Source of the DNA: Actinomycetota bacterium
GTDB lineage: Bacteria > Actinomycetota > Thermoleophilia > Solirubrobacterales > Solirubrobacteraceae
Direction: 5' to 3'
Assembly: GCA_005788585.1 (NCBI GenBank)
Contig: SYBY01000406.1
Location: 1 to 12,950 of the forward strand
Length of the DNA: 12,950 nucleotides
In this document: positions 6,907-12,931 of the stretch, in pieces
Layout: each line of letters begins with the position of its first letter
Position numbering within the stretch: position 1 is the stretch's first letter
Translations under genes and position numbers: made by a program
Notes under the pieces: model-generated
What the model was told of the DNA's origin: nothing
The model's input: only the letters and a program-made list of their open reading frames with translations
Databases searched by the model: none

Positions 6907-7433
6907 GCGTCGTCCCTCCTGCGCAGGCGCCGCAGCTCCATGGCGGCGAGCAGCGCGCCCGGGACGGCGACGAGCAGGAGCCACCCGGCGGGCGATGCCG
7001 CGAAGCGCGTGGCGATGCCGAGCTTGGGCACGACCCAGCGCACCCGGCCGACGGAACCGTCGGCGGGGACGGCCCAGCGCTCGGAGACCGGGTTGGCGTC
7101 GCCGCGGGTGACGAACGAGACCTGCCCGCCGTCGCGGGTCACGCGCTGCGCGCGGTGCACGATCGTGCGCCCGTCCCGAGGTGCCGGGAAGGCGACGACG
7201 TCGCCGGCCCGGGCGGCTGCCGGGTCGATGCGCTCGATGAGGACGAGGTCGCCGGCCCGGAAGGTGGGGGCCATGCTGTCGGACAGGACGGTGAACGCAC
7301 CGCCGCCGTGGACGGCGAGCCACGCGACGACGGCCGCGAGGGCGATGGCGGCGCCCGCTGCGGCGCCTGCGAGGGCACGGCGGCCACCGCGCGGCGACTG
7401 CGAGAGGCGAACGGGGAGCGTGACGGCGGCCAT
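6903..7433 (-). CDS. sipW: Signal peptidase I, SipW/ER type (S26B)
   Basis: Membrane serine protease that removes signal peptides from exported proteins. The 176-residue protein has an N-terminal membrane segment (about 23-42), then SDSMAPTF with nucleophile Ser53, and GDLVLI/GDVVAF strands. In TIVHRAQRV, His93 takes the place held by the general-base Lys in ordinary bacterial LepB. TRGDANP (109-115) follows, and a second membrane segment (about 148-165) with a basic tail. A Ser-His pair plus the TxGDxN box marks the SipW/archaeal/ER subgroup, which in Bacillus processes TasA. It lies between genes for proteins with SipW-type signal regions, so these are its likely substrates. The ATG overlaps the upstream stop by one base (TGATG). 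The gene symbol denotes the subgroup, not proven orthology. Confidence 0.9.
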   Translation of the reverse strand: MAAVTLPVRLSQSPRGGRRALAGAAAGAAIALAAVVAWLAVHGGGAFTVLSDSMAPTFRAGDLVLIERIDPAAARAGDVVAFPAPRDGRTIVHRAQRVTRDGGQVSFVTRGDANPVSERWAVPADGSVGRVRWVVPKLGIATRFAASPAGWLLLVAVPGALLAAMELRRLRRRDDA

Positions 7434-7945
7434 CAGCGCACGACCTCGCTTCGCAGGTCGAGCCGGGCGTCGGCTTCGCGTCCGGCGAGGCCGGCGCCGG
7501 GACGCGACGTGGGCGACACCACGATGTCGAGGCGCCGCCGCTCGAGTGGGCGCAGGACGATCGACGCCTGCAGCCAGCCGGCGCGGCTGCGCAGGAGCTG
7601 GGTGCCCAGCGGCGTCGCGCCTGCGCGCATGCTGACGGACAGGAGGCCGTCGAGCTCGTTGCCGACCGGCGTGACCCGGGCCCGGATGCGCAGGACGCGG
7701 GCGGTCTGGTTGACGATCGTCACCGCGCCACGGCGATCGGGGCCGCCTGCGCGCAGGTCAGCGGTTCGCAGGACGGTGCCAGCCGGCCGCACCGCGACTT
7801 CGCCGGTGGACTGCGCGGTCACGTGCAGGGCCCCGGCGGGCGGCGTAGGCGCCGCGTCGACCCGAAGGGCGGGGAGGACGAGCAGCACGACCACGGCGCC
7901 GAGGACGGCGCCGGCGAGCCACGGTGCGCGGTCGCGGGCGATCAC
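7433..7945 (-). CDS. Unrecognised exported or membrane-anchored small protein of the SipW operon
   Basis: I do not recognise this 170-residue product. It has a short basic start (Arg4, Arg6), a strongly hydrophobic stretch (about 9-27) ending near DAAP, which could be a cleavable signal or an anchor, and then about 135 beta-prone residues. Alternating patterns such as GAVTIVNQT and VLRIRARV suggest an immunoglobulin-like or TasA-like sandwich, rich in Arg and free of Cys. It lacks the AFSASTxNP motif of its neighbours, so ordinary signal peptidase might handle it. The GTG start is chosen because it overlaps the upstream stop (GTGA), is preceded closely by a strong GGAGGAGG, and puts the hydrophobic segment at the N-terminus; the longer frame to 8059 would add an Arg-rich leader inside the upstream gene. 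Role perhaps anchor, chaperone or minor subunit; speculative. Confidence 0.75.
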   Translation of the reverse strand: MIARDRAPWLAGAVLGAVVVLLVLPALRVDAAPTPPAGALHVTAQSTGEVAVRPAGTVLRTADLRAGGPDRRGAVTIVNQTARVLRIRARVTPVGNELDGLLSVSMRAGATPLGTQLLRSRAGWLQASIVLRPLERRRLDIVVSPTSRPGAGLAGREADARLDLRSEVVR

Positions 7946-8514
7946 GCCTCCTCCGTCTGCCACGTGAAGCTGTGGGTCCCGGTGTTCCTGGCGGCAGCCG
8001 CGGGGTCGTCGACGATCTCGACCCGGACGCGATAGGTCCGCGCGTTGTTCGTCGACCACGTCGGGTTGTCGAGGCCGTTGGTCAGCGCCAGCCCGCTGCC
8101 GTAGGACGCCGGGAAGGCGGACAGCGTGCCGTTGTAGATCGTGCTGCCGGCACTGAAGTCGCCGCAGGCGGGGTCGTCGCCGGTGCCCTTGTTGATGTCC
8201 AGGGTCACGTAGGGGCCGAGCGTGCCGCTCAGGCTGCCGCGGTACATCTTCAGCGTGGCGCCGAGCGAGCCGGTGTACGTCACCTTGATGCAGCGCTCGC
8301 TGGGTTCCTCCGGAATGACGTCGGTGAGGTCGTAGAGCGCGGTGCCGGTGTCGTTGTCGGCGACGGTCACCGTGCCGAGCGAGAACGAGCTCGACGGGTT
8401 CTGCGTCGAGGCGCTGAACGCGCCGAAGACCCCGTAGCCCGAGCAGGCGGCGAAGACCCCGGCGAGCATGATGCTCGTCAGGGCAGCGCGGGTGGGTCGT
8501 GCGGGCGCACGCAT
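7942..8514 (-). CDS. SipW-dependent TasA/camelysin-family secreted protein
   Basis: First gene of the SipW-type operon; 190 residues. The signal region has a basic n-region (four Arg in the first ten residues), a hydrophobic core (about 10-30) and GAFSASTQNPSSSFSLGTV (31-49), the hallmark sequence after the cleavage site of camelysin/TasA-like proteins. The mature part follows the common actinobacterial pattern: DNDTGTALYDL, then a Cys in ERCIKVTYTGSL (C75), a second Cys (C117), and a final strand pair YRVRVEIVDD...THSFTWQTEE. In Bacillus, TasA forms matrix fibres; a similar surface role is inferred. Start: ATG 8514 gives a normal signal peptide; GTG 8547 would add 11 residues and neither has a good ribosome site. 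Cys24 inside the hydrophobic core resembles an imperfect lipobox (VFAAC). The stop overlaps the next gene by 4 bases. Confidence 0.86.
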   Translation of the reverse strand: MRAPARPTRAALTSIMLAGVFAACSGYGVFGAFSASTQNPSSSFSLGTVTVADNDTGTALYDLTDVIPEEPSERCIKVTYTGSLGATLKMYRGSLSGTLGPYVTLDINKGTGDDPACGDFSAGSTIYNGTLSAFPASYGSGLALTNGLDNPTWSTNNARTYRVRVEIVDDPAAAARNTGTHSFTWQTEEA

Positions 8515-8583
8515 GCGAGTGCCATCGGCGAAACGGCGCGGTACCACCGGGTCTGGGCGGCGCGCGTGGACGATGAGCCGAGA

Positions 8584-8612
8584 GTCCTGGCGCGTTGCCG
8601 CTCGCGAAGGAC
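8584..8612 (-). terminator. Hairpin just after the hydroxy-acid oxidase gene
   Basis: On the plus strand GTCCT (8584-8588) pairs with AGGAC (8608-8612) and CGCG (8591-8594) with CGCG (8603-8606), with a small bulge and an 8-base loop. It lies two bases beyond the oxidase stop codon on the minus strand and before the SipW operon, where a terminator would be expected. There is no T-run, so the call is tentative. Confidence 0.4.
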
Positions 8613-8614
8613 CC

Positions 8615-9676
8615 TCAGCGCAGCAGGTGGTGCGGCCCCACGGCGGCCGGTGCCGGCGCGCCGAGCAGCGTCAGTGCGAGCCGGACCTCCTCGCGCAGGA
8701 GCTCGAGCACGTGCGCGGCGCCGTCAGCGCCGTCGACGGTCAGCCCCCAGAGCATCGGACGGCCGACGAGCACGGCCTGCGCTCCGAGGGCGAGCGCGAC
8801 GAGGACGTCGGTGCCGCGCCGGACGCCGCCGTCCATCAGCACGAGCGCCTCGCCGCCGATCTCCGCGGCGACGGCGGGGAGGAGGTCGATGGTGGCCGGG
8901 ACGCCGTCGAGCTGGCGCCCGCCGTGGGTGGAGACGATGACGCCCGCGGCGCCGTGCTCGATGGCCCGCCGGGCGTCGTCTGCGGCGTGGACGCCCTTGA
9001 GGATGACGGGCACCGGGCTCTCGTCGACGAGCTGCTCGAGGTCGCGCCAGGTGAGCGTCGGGTCGACCAGCTCGAAGAACTCGGCGGGCGTCGGGCACCG
9101 GGGCGCGCCTACGGCGGCGCGGACCGCGGGCATGTCGACATCGGCCGGCACGGAGAACCCGGTGCGCAGGTCCCGCTCGCGCCGTCCGGCTCGTGGCGCG
9201 TCGACGGTGAGGACGATCGCCTCGAACCCGCTCGCGACCGCCTCGTCGAGCAGCGCCCGGCTCACCCCGCGGTCCTTCAGGACGTAGAGCTGGAACCACC
9301 GGCGGCCGTCGGGCACTGCGGCCGCGACCTCGGATGGCCGCGTCGTGGCCAGCGAGGACAGGCAGAAGACGGTGCCGGCCTGCGCCGCCGCGCGCGCCAT
9401 GCCCGGTTCGGCGTCGGCGTGCGCCATGCCGTGGAGCGCGGTCGGTGCGACGAGCACCGGCAGCGCCACGTCGGTGCCCAGGATCGTCGTGCTCGTCCGC
9501 ACGTCGCCGACGTCGACGAGGACGCGGGGCAGGAGACGCTGCCGGGCGAAGGCCGCGACGTTGTCGCGGAGCGTGCGTTCGTCGGCGGCGCCTCCGGCGT
9601 AGTAGCCGAGCAGCCCGGCCTCGAGCCGTTCGGCCGCGAGGCGCTCGTAGTCGGCGACGTTGACCGGGGCCGTCAT
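8615..9676 (-). CDS. FMN-dependent alpha-hydroxy-acid oxidase/dehydrogenase
   Basis: Flavoenzyme of the glycolate oxidase / lactate oxidase / lactate monooxygenase family, a TIM barrel that oxidises L-2-hydroxy acids to 2-oxo acids. The 353-residue protein (family about 350-400) keeps the active-site set by comparison with spinach glycolate oxidase: Tyr26 in YYAGGAAD, Tyr131 in WFQLYV, Asp159 in TVDAP, Lys227 in VILKGV, His251 and Arg254 in STHGGRQLD. FMN-phosphate motifs DGGVRRGTD (282-290) and GAQAVLVGRP (298-307) follow. The signature normally begins Ser-Asn-His-Gly; here Asn is Thr250. No membrane segment is seen, so it should be cytoplasmic. Substrate and electron acceptor cannot be told from sequence. 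The ATG overlaps the methyltransferase stop (ATGA), so the two genes are coupled. Confidence 0.92.
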   Translation of the reverse strand: MTAPVNVADYERLAAERLEAGLLGYYAGGAADERTLRDNVAAFARQRLLPRVLVDVGDVRTSTTILGTDVALPVLVAPTALHGMAHADAEPGMARAAAQAGTVFCLSSLATTRPSEVAAAVPDGRRWFQLYVLKDRGVSRALLDEAVASGFEAIVLTVDAPRAGRRERDLRTGFSVPADVDMPAVRAAVGAPRCPTPAEFFELVDPTLTWRDLEQLVDESPVPVILKGVHAADDARRAIEHGAAGVIVSTHGGRQLDGVPATIDLLPAVAAEIGGEALVLMDGGVRRGTDVLVALALGAQAVLVGRPMLWGLTVDGADGAAHVLELLREEVRLALTLLGAPAPAAVGPHHLLR

Positions 9677-10293
9677 GCCGGCGAGTCTGCCTGAACCGCC
9701 CGCACGGCGATCCAGCTCTTCACGAGCCCGCCGAGGCGTTCGGCGACGATCTTGCCGTCGAACAGCGCGGCCAGCTCATCGCGGCGCAGCAGGGAGATGT
9801 CCTCCCAGTCCCCGGCGGCGCCCAGGCGCCAGTACGGGCGTCGCAGACCGGCGGGCAGCCAGTGCGCGGCGGGCAGCAGCGCGTGGGGCTCGACCGGGAA
9901 CGAGAACGCGGGCGTCTGGACGTAGAACCCGCGCGCCACCCGCTGGACCTCGGCGGCGAACGCCGCGCGGCGGGCGGGATCCAGGTGCTCGATCACCGAG
10001 GACGAATAGGCCAGGTCGAACGCGGCGTCGTCGAACGGCAGCCGGTCGGTCGCGTCCGCGCGCACGAAGGGGCCGGGGTAGTCCGGGCGCTCCACGACGT
10101 CCACGCCGGTGATGTCCAGTCCCGGTTCCAGGGCCCGCAGTCCCAGCGTCCCGCAGCCGATGTCGACGATGCGCGTCGCCGCGGTGACGCCGGTGGCAGT
10201 GAAGAACCGCTCGTGGCGCCGCGCGCGGGCCCGTGTGGCCACGGGGTCGGCGATCCGGGCCAGCGGACCGCGTGCCGTGCCGTAGACGTTCAC
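9673..10293 (-). CDS. Class I SAM-dependent methyltransferase (Methyltransf_11 type)
   Basis: Predicted cytoplasmic methyltransferase of unknown substrate; 206 residues. It has the SAM-binding motif I VDIGCGTLG (43-51), an acidic end of strand 2 at Asp65 (GVDVVERP), RADATDRLPF (78-87) and the post-motif DLAYSSSVIEHLD (93-105), where IEHL is typical. A later FYVQTPAFSFPVEPH (123-137) resembles small-molecule or glycan-linked methyltransferases more than RNA enzymes. The start chosen is GTG 10293, preceding the likely helix leading to the SAM fold; the reading frame stays open far upstream inside ispG on the other strand, so the N-terminus is uncertain, and a GTG at residue 18 is another option. 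The start lies within an inverted repeat shared with the ispG upstream region. It precedes and overlaps the hydroxy-acid oxidase gene. Confidence 0.85.
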   Translation of the reverse strand: MNVYGTARGPLARIADPVATRARARRHERFFTATGVTAATRIVDIGCGTLGLRALEPGLDITGVDVVERPDYPGPFVRADATDRLPFDDAAFDLAYSSSVIEHLDPARRAAFAAEVQRVARGFYVQTPAFSFPVEPHALLPAAHWLPAGLRRPYWRLGAAGDWEDISLLRRDELAALFDGKIVAERLGGLVKSWIAVRAVQADSPA

Positions 10294-10304
10294 GTCCCGT
10301 GAAC
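10288..10304. promoter_or_regulatory. Perfect inverted repeat between the methyltransferase and ispG genes, operator-like
   Basis: GTTCACG (10288-10294), three bases, then CGTGAAC (10298-10304) is a perfect 7+7 dyad. It includes the methyltransferase GTG start (10293-10291 on the minus strand) and lies about 35-51 bases before the ispG ATG, where a -35 would fall if the ispG mRNA is leaderless. This fits a binding site for a dimeric repressor acting on both genes. No regulator gene is nearby, and the motif is not one I can name. Confidence 0.4.
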
Positions 10305-10324
10305 CCGCGGGGGCAGGGGGTTCG

Positions 10325-10330
10325 TAGACT
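10325..10330 (+). promoter_or_regulatory. Candidate -10 element for ispG
   Basis: TAGACT fits TAnnnT and 4 of 6 positions of TATAAT. It ends 8 bases before the ATG at 10339, which would place transcription start on or beside the start codon. The G-run at 10314-10320 is too far upstream to act as a ribosome site, which also favours a leaderless mRNA. Confidence 0.35.
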
Positions 10331-10338
10331 CTGTGCAC

Positions 10339-11592
10339 ATGGCCAGCACGCGACAGATCATGGTAGGCGGCGTTCCGATCGGCGGCGGCGCGCCTGTCGC
10401 CGTGCAGACGATGACCAAGACGGAGACCGCGAACCTCCAGGCGACGATGGCGCAGATCCATCGCGTGGCGGAGGCGGGAGCGGACATCGTCCGCGTCGCC
10501 GTGCCGCGGGAGCAGGACGCCGAGGCGCTCAAGACGATCGTCGCGGAGTCCCCGATTCCGATCATCGCCGACATCCACTTCAACCACACGCTGGCGATCA
10601 AGGCGATCGAGGCGGGTGCGCACTGCGTGCGGCTGAACCCGGGCAACATCGGCGGGCCTGAGAAGGTCGCCGAGGTCGTCGCGGCCGCGAACAAGGCCGG
10701 CACGCCGATGCGGATCGGGGTCAACAGCGGCTCGCTGCCCAAGCACCTGCGCGAGCTCGAGTTCGAGAACCCCGTGGAGGCGCTGGTCACCGCCGCGGTC
10801 GAGTTCGTGGAGCTCATGGAGCGCCTGGACTTCACGAACTTCAAGGTGTCGATGAAGTCGACGAGCGTCCCGAACACGATCGCGTCGAATCGCCTGCTGT
10901 CCGAGCGCATCCCGTACCCGCTGCACCTCGGGATCACCGAGGCCGGGACGAAGTGGTCGGGCTCGCTGAAATCGGCGGTCGGCCTGGGCACGCTCCTGGC
11001 CGACGGCGTCGGCGACACGATCCGCATCAGCCTCTCGACCTTCCACGCGGAGGAGGAGGTCACGGTCGGCTGGGAGATCCTCAAGGCCCTGAAGCTGCGC
11101 GAGCGCGGGCCCGTGCTCATCGCCTGCCCCACGTGCGGCCGGCTGCAGTTCGACATGGACTCCGTGGTCATGGAGGTCGAGCGCCGGCTGGAGGCCTACG
11201 ACGACCCGATCGAGGTCTCCATCCTGGGCTGTGCCGTCAACGGCATCGGCGAGGCGCGCCACGCCGACTTCGGCATCACCGGCGCGAAGGACGCCGGCAT
11301 GATCTTCTCGAAGGGCGAGCCGCTGAAGAAGGTCCCGACCGACCGGCTCGTCGACGAGCTGTTCGCCGAGATCGATCGCTACTACGCGTCGGGCAAGCAG
11401 GTCGTCCGCGACGAGGCCGCGGCGGCTGAGGCCGTGAAGTGGCTCGCCGAGAACGAGGACACGAGCGCGATGACGCCCGAGCGCCTCGCCGCCATGGAGG
11501 CCGCCGCGAACGAGGCCGCGGGCGGGGGAGACGCACTGCTCGTCGACGAGGCGGCGTCCCCGACGGACGGCCGCCGCTTCACGCGGACGTAG
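10339..11592 (+). CDS. ispG: 4-hydroxy-3-methylbut-2-en-1-yl diphosphate synthase (IspG/GcpE)
   Basis: Penultimate MEP-pathway enzyme: converts 2-C-methyl-D-erythritol 2,4-cyclodiphosphate to HMBPP by reduction through a [4Fe-4S] cluster, in the cytoplasm. The 417-residue protein shows the TIM-barrel half (PVAVQTMTKT, 19-28; IIADIHFN, 75-82; RLNPGNIGG, 98-106; ITEAGTKWSGSLKSAVGLG, 199-217) and the cluster-binding half with ACPTCGR (Cys263, Cys266), Cys298 in ILGCAVNGIGEA and Glu305, matching the E. coli Cys270/273/305/Glu312 set. After the usual end, about 45 extra Ala/Glu-rich residues follow. ATG 10339 is preferred to GTG 10333. In relatives dxr, rseP and ispG are often adjacent; here about 4.6 kb of reverse-strand genes separate rseP from ispG, so ispG needs its own promoter. 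Confidence 0.96.
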   Translation: MASTRQIMVGGVPIGGGAPVAVQTMTKTETANLQATMAQIHRVAEAGADIVRVAVPREQDAEALKTIVAESPIPIIADIHFNHTLAIKAIEAGAHCVRLNPGNIGGPEKVAEVVAAANKAGTPMRIGVNSGSLPKHLRELEFENPVEALVTAAVEFVELMERLDFTNFKVSMKSTSVPNTIASNRLLSERIPYPLHLGITEAGTKWSGSLKSAVGLGTLLADGVGDTIRISLSTFHAEEEVTVGWEILKALKLRERGPVLIACPTCGRLQFDMDSVVMEVERRLEAYDDPIEVSILGCAVNGIGEARHADFGITGAKDAGMIFSKGEPLKKVPTDRLVDELFAEIDRYYASGKQVVRDEAAAAEAVKWLAENEDTSAMTPERLAAMEAAANEAAGGGDALLVDEAASPTDGRRFTRT

Positions 11593-11624
11593 GGCGCAAG
11601 AGCGAGCGCAGCGAGTTCGTCCAC

Positions 11625-11654
11625 TGGAATCACGCGCCTAGCGCGCGGATTCCA
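11625..11654. terminator. Strong hairpin between convergent ispG and the small-gene pair
   Basis: TGGAATC (11625-11631) pairs with GATTCCA (11648-11654), and inside it CGCGC (11633-11637) pairs with GCGCG (11641-11645) around a 3-base loop. This gives 12 pairs with one small internal loop. The loop CTA is exactly the stop codon (TAG) of the minus-strand gene. It begins 33 bases after the ispG stop and can form on either strand, so a bidirectional terminator is likely, although no T-run follows. Confidence 0.55.
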
Positions 11655-11928
11655 CCAACTCTGCCTCGACCCGGACCAGGCGTGCGGCGACGCCGGCGCC
11701 CCTGAGGGCCGCCCGGGCGACCGGGACGATCGCCGCGACCGCCGCGTGCGGGTCGAGCGCTTCAAGCGCCAGGACGACGTCGAGGTGCCCGCGATCGCCC
11801 CACCAGCCGACCACGGGGCCGAACGCCGGGGCCTGTTCCTGCAGGACATCCAGGACGGCGCTCGCCGGGAGGGGGCGAGGCGGCACGCCATCGAAGCCGA
11901 GGATGATCCGGTGTTCTTCCAGCTTCAC
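11638..11928 (-). CDS. Small hypothetical protein, partner of the HicA-like gene
   Basis: I do not recognise this 96-residue protein. The predicted pattern is strand (HRIILGFDG, 6-14), helix (21-33), two strands (38-43 and 49-56, with a GWWGDRG turn), helix (60-78) and strand (82-92), which would suit a ferredoxin-like beta-alpha-beta-beta-alpha-beta fold. It is acidic at the ends and has no Cys, signal or membrane segment, so is probably cytoplasmic. GTG 11928 is chosen because it overlaps the upstream stop by 4 bases (GTGA) and begins right before the first strand; the open frame to 12075 would run through the neighbouring gene. The tight coupling suggests a complex with, or control of, the HicA-like protein. 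It does not look like HicB. Function unknown. Confidence 0.68.
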   Translation of the reverse strand: MKLEEHRIILGFDGVPPRPLPASAVLDVLQEQAPAFGPVVGWWGDRGHLDVVLALEALDPHAAVAAIVPVARAALRGAGVAARLVRVEAELVESAR

Positions 11929-12134
11929 GTGTCGGGCTGTCCGTAGCGGCACACCAACGCCCTGACGTTGCCGGCCGTCCTGCGATGCGCCGACGCGACG
12001 CCGGTCAGCACCAGGTTGCCTCCGTGCGGTGAACGCAGCAGCAGATGGCCGTCGCCGGACATCTCCATATGCCATCCGGATGTACGGGCCTCTTCGGCCG
12101 CGCTCCAGAGTTCGCGCTTGCTGTCGTCCGTCAT
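11925..12134 (-). CDS. HicA-like small protein (possible toxin-like dsRNA-binding fold)
   Basis: A 69-residue protein: an N-terminal helix (about 5-18), GWHMEMSGDGHLLLRSP (20-36) with His30, then GGNLVLTG and a basic helix RRTAGNVRALVCRYG (51-65). The sequence 'GW...GxGH...P.GG...tG...RR..N.ra.l...G' resembles the HicA mRNA-interferase fold, in which a GSHH-type histidine is catalytic, and many uncharacterised HicA-like proteins of actinobacteria and phages. Similarity is from pattern only and toxin activity is not shown. ATG 12134 is preferred; a TTG at 12242 in the same open frame would add 36 residues unlike the family. No ribosome site is seen, but TATGAC lies 9 bases before the ATG. The stop overlaps the next gene, whose product may be its partner. 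Confidence 0.7.
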   Translation of the reverse strand: MTDDSKRELWSAAEEARTSGWHMEMSGDGHLLLRSPHGGNLVLTGVASAHRRTAGNVRALVCRYGQPDT

Positions 12135-12143
12135 TGGGAGAAG

Positions 12144-12149
12144 GTCATA
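12144..12149 (-). promoter_or_regulatory. Candidate -10 element for the HicA-like gene pair
   Basis: On the minus strand this reads TATGAC (4 of 6 to TATAAT), ending 9 bases before the chosen ATG. As with the helicase and ispG, there is no Shine-Dalgarno sequence, so a leaderless transcript is plausible. No clear -35 is visible. The 191 bases between the HicA-like start and the sod stop otherwise hold only the hairpin at 12283-12315. Confidence 0.25.
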
Positions 12150-12282
12150 CCGCTCCGGGAGGACTGACCGCACGTTCGAGGTGAAGTTCGGGAGCTTCCG
12201 TGCCGACTCGGGGTCGAAACCTGTGCAGAACCTCCATCGCAACCTGAAAAGAAGTGTGTCGCGATGTCCCGTGATGGCGTGG

Positions 12283-12315
12283 CGGCGCCCTCGGGGGACC
12301 AGGCCGTGGGCGCCG
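12283..12315 (-). terminator. Hairpin downstream of superoxide dismutase
   Basis: CGGCGCCC (12283-12290) and GGGCGCCG (12308-12315) form a perfect 8-base-pair GC stem with a 17-base loop, beginning 10 bases after the sod stop on the minus strand. No T-run follows directly; a TTCTTTT stretch lies about 30 bases further on. Position suggests a terminator separating sod from the HicA-like pair. Confidence 0.42.
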
Positions 12316-12325
12316 GCACAGCAGG

Positions 12326-12931
<606 letters not shown>

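Noticed and set aside
6907..7323. N-terminal extension of the large SipW-type protein
   Set aside because: The frame is open upstream but lies inside the signal peptidase gene; the ATG at 6906 has a ribosome site, a 4-base overlap and starts the signal peptide.
5797..7635. Plus-strand open frame of 612 codons
   Set aside because: Antisense to the SipW operon, whose minus-strand frames have signal peptides and peptidase motifs; the plus product is Gly/Arg/Val-rich shadow.
10294..11262. N-terminal extension of the methyltransferase
   Set aside because: The frame stays open only because it is antisense to ispG; the extension is low-complexity and Arg/Asp/Leu-rich.
11929..12075. Longer N-terminus for the 96-residue hypothetical protein
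   Set aside because: The extra residues overlap the HicA-like gene in another frame; the GTG at the GTGA overlap is the economical start.
12135..12242. TTG start adding 36 residues to the HicA-like protein
   Set aside because: The added part does not resemble the family, there is no ribosome site at the TTG, and ATG 12134 gives a typical HicA-like length.
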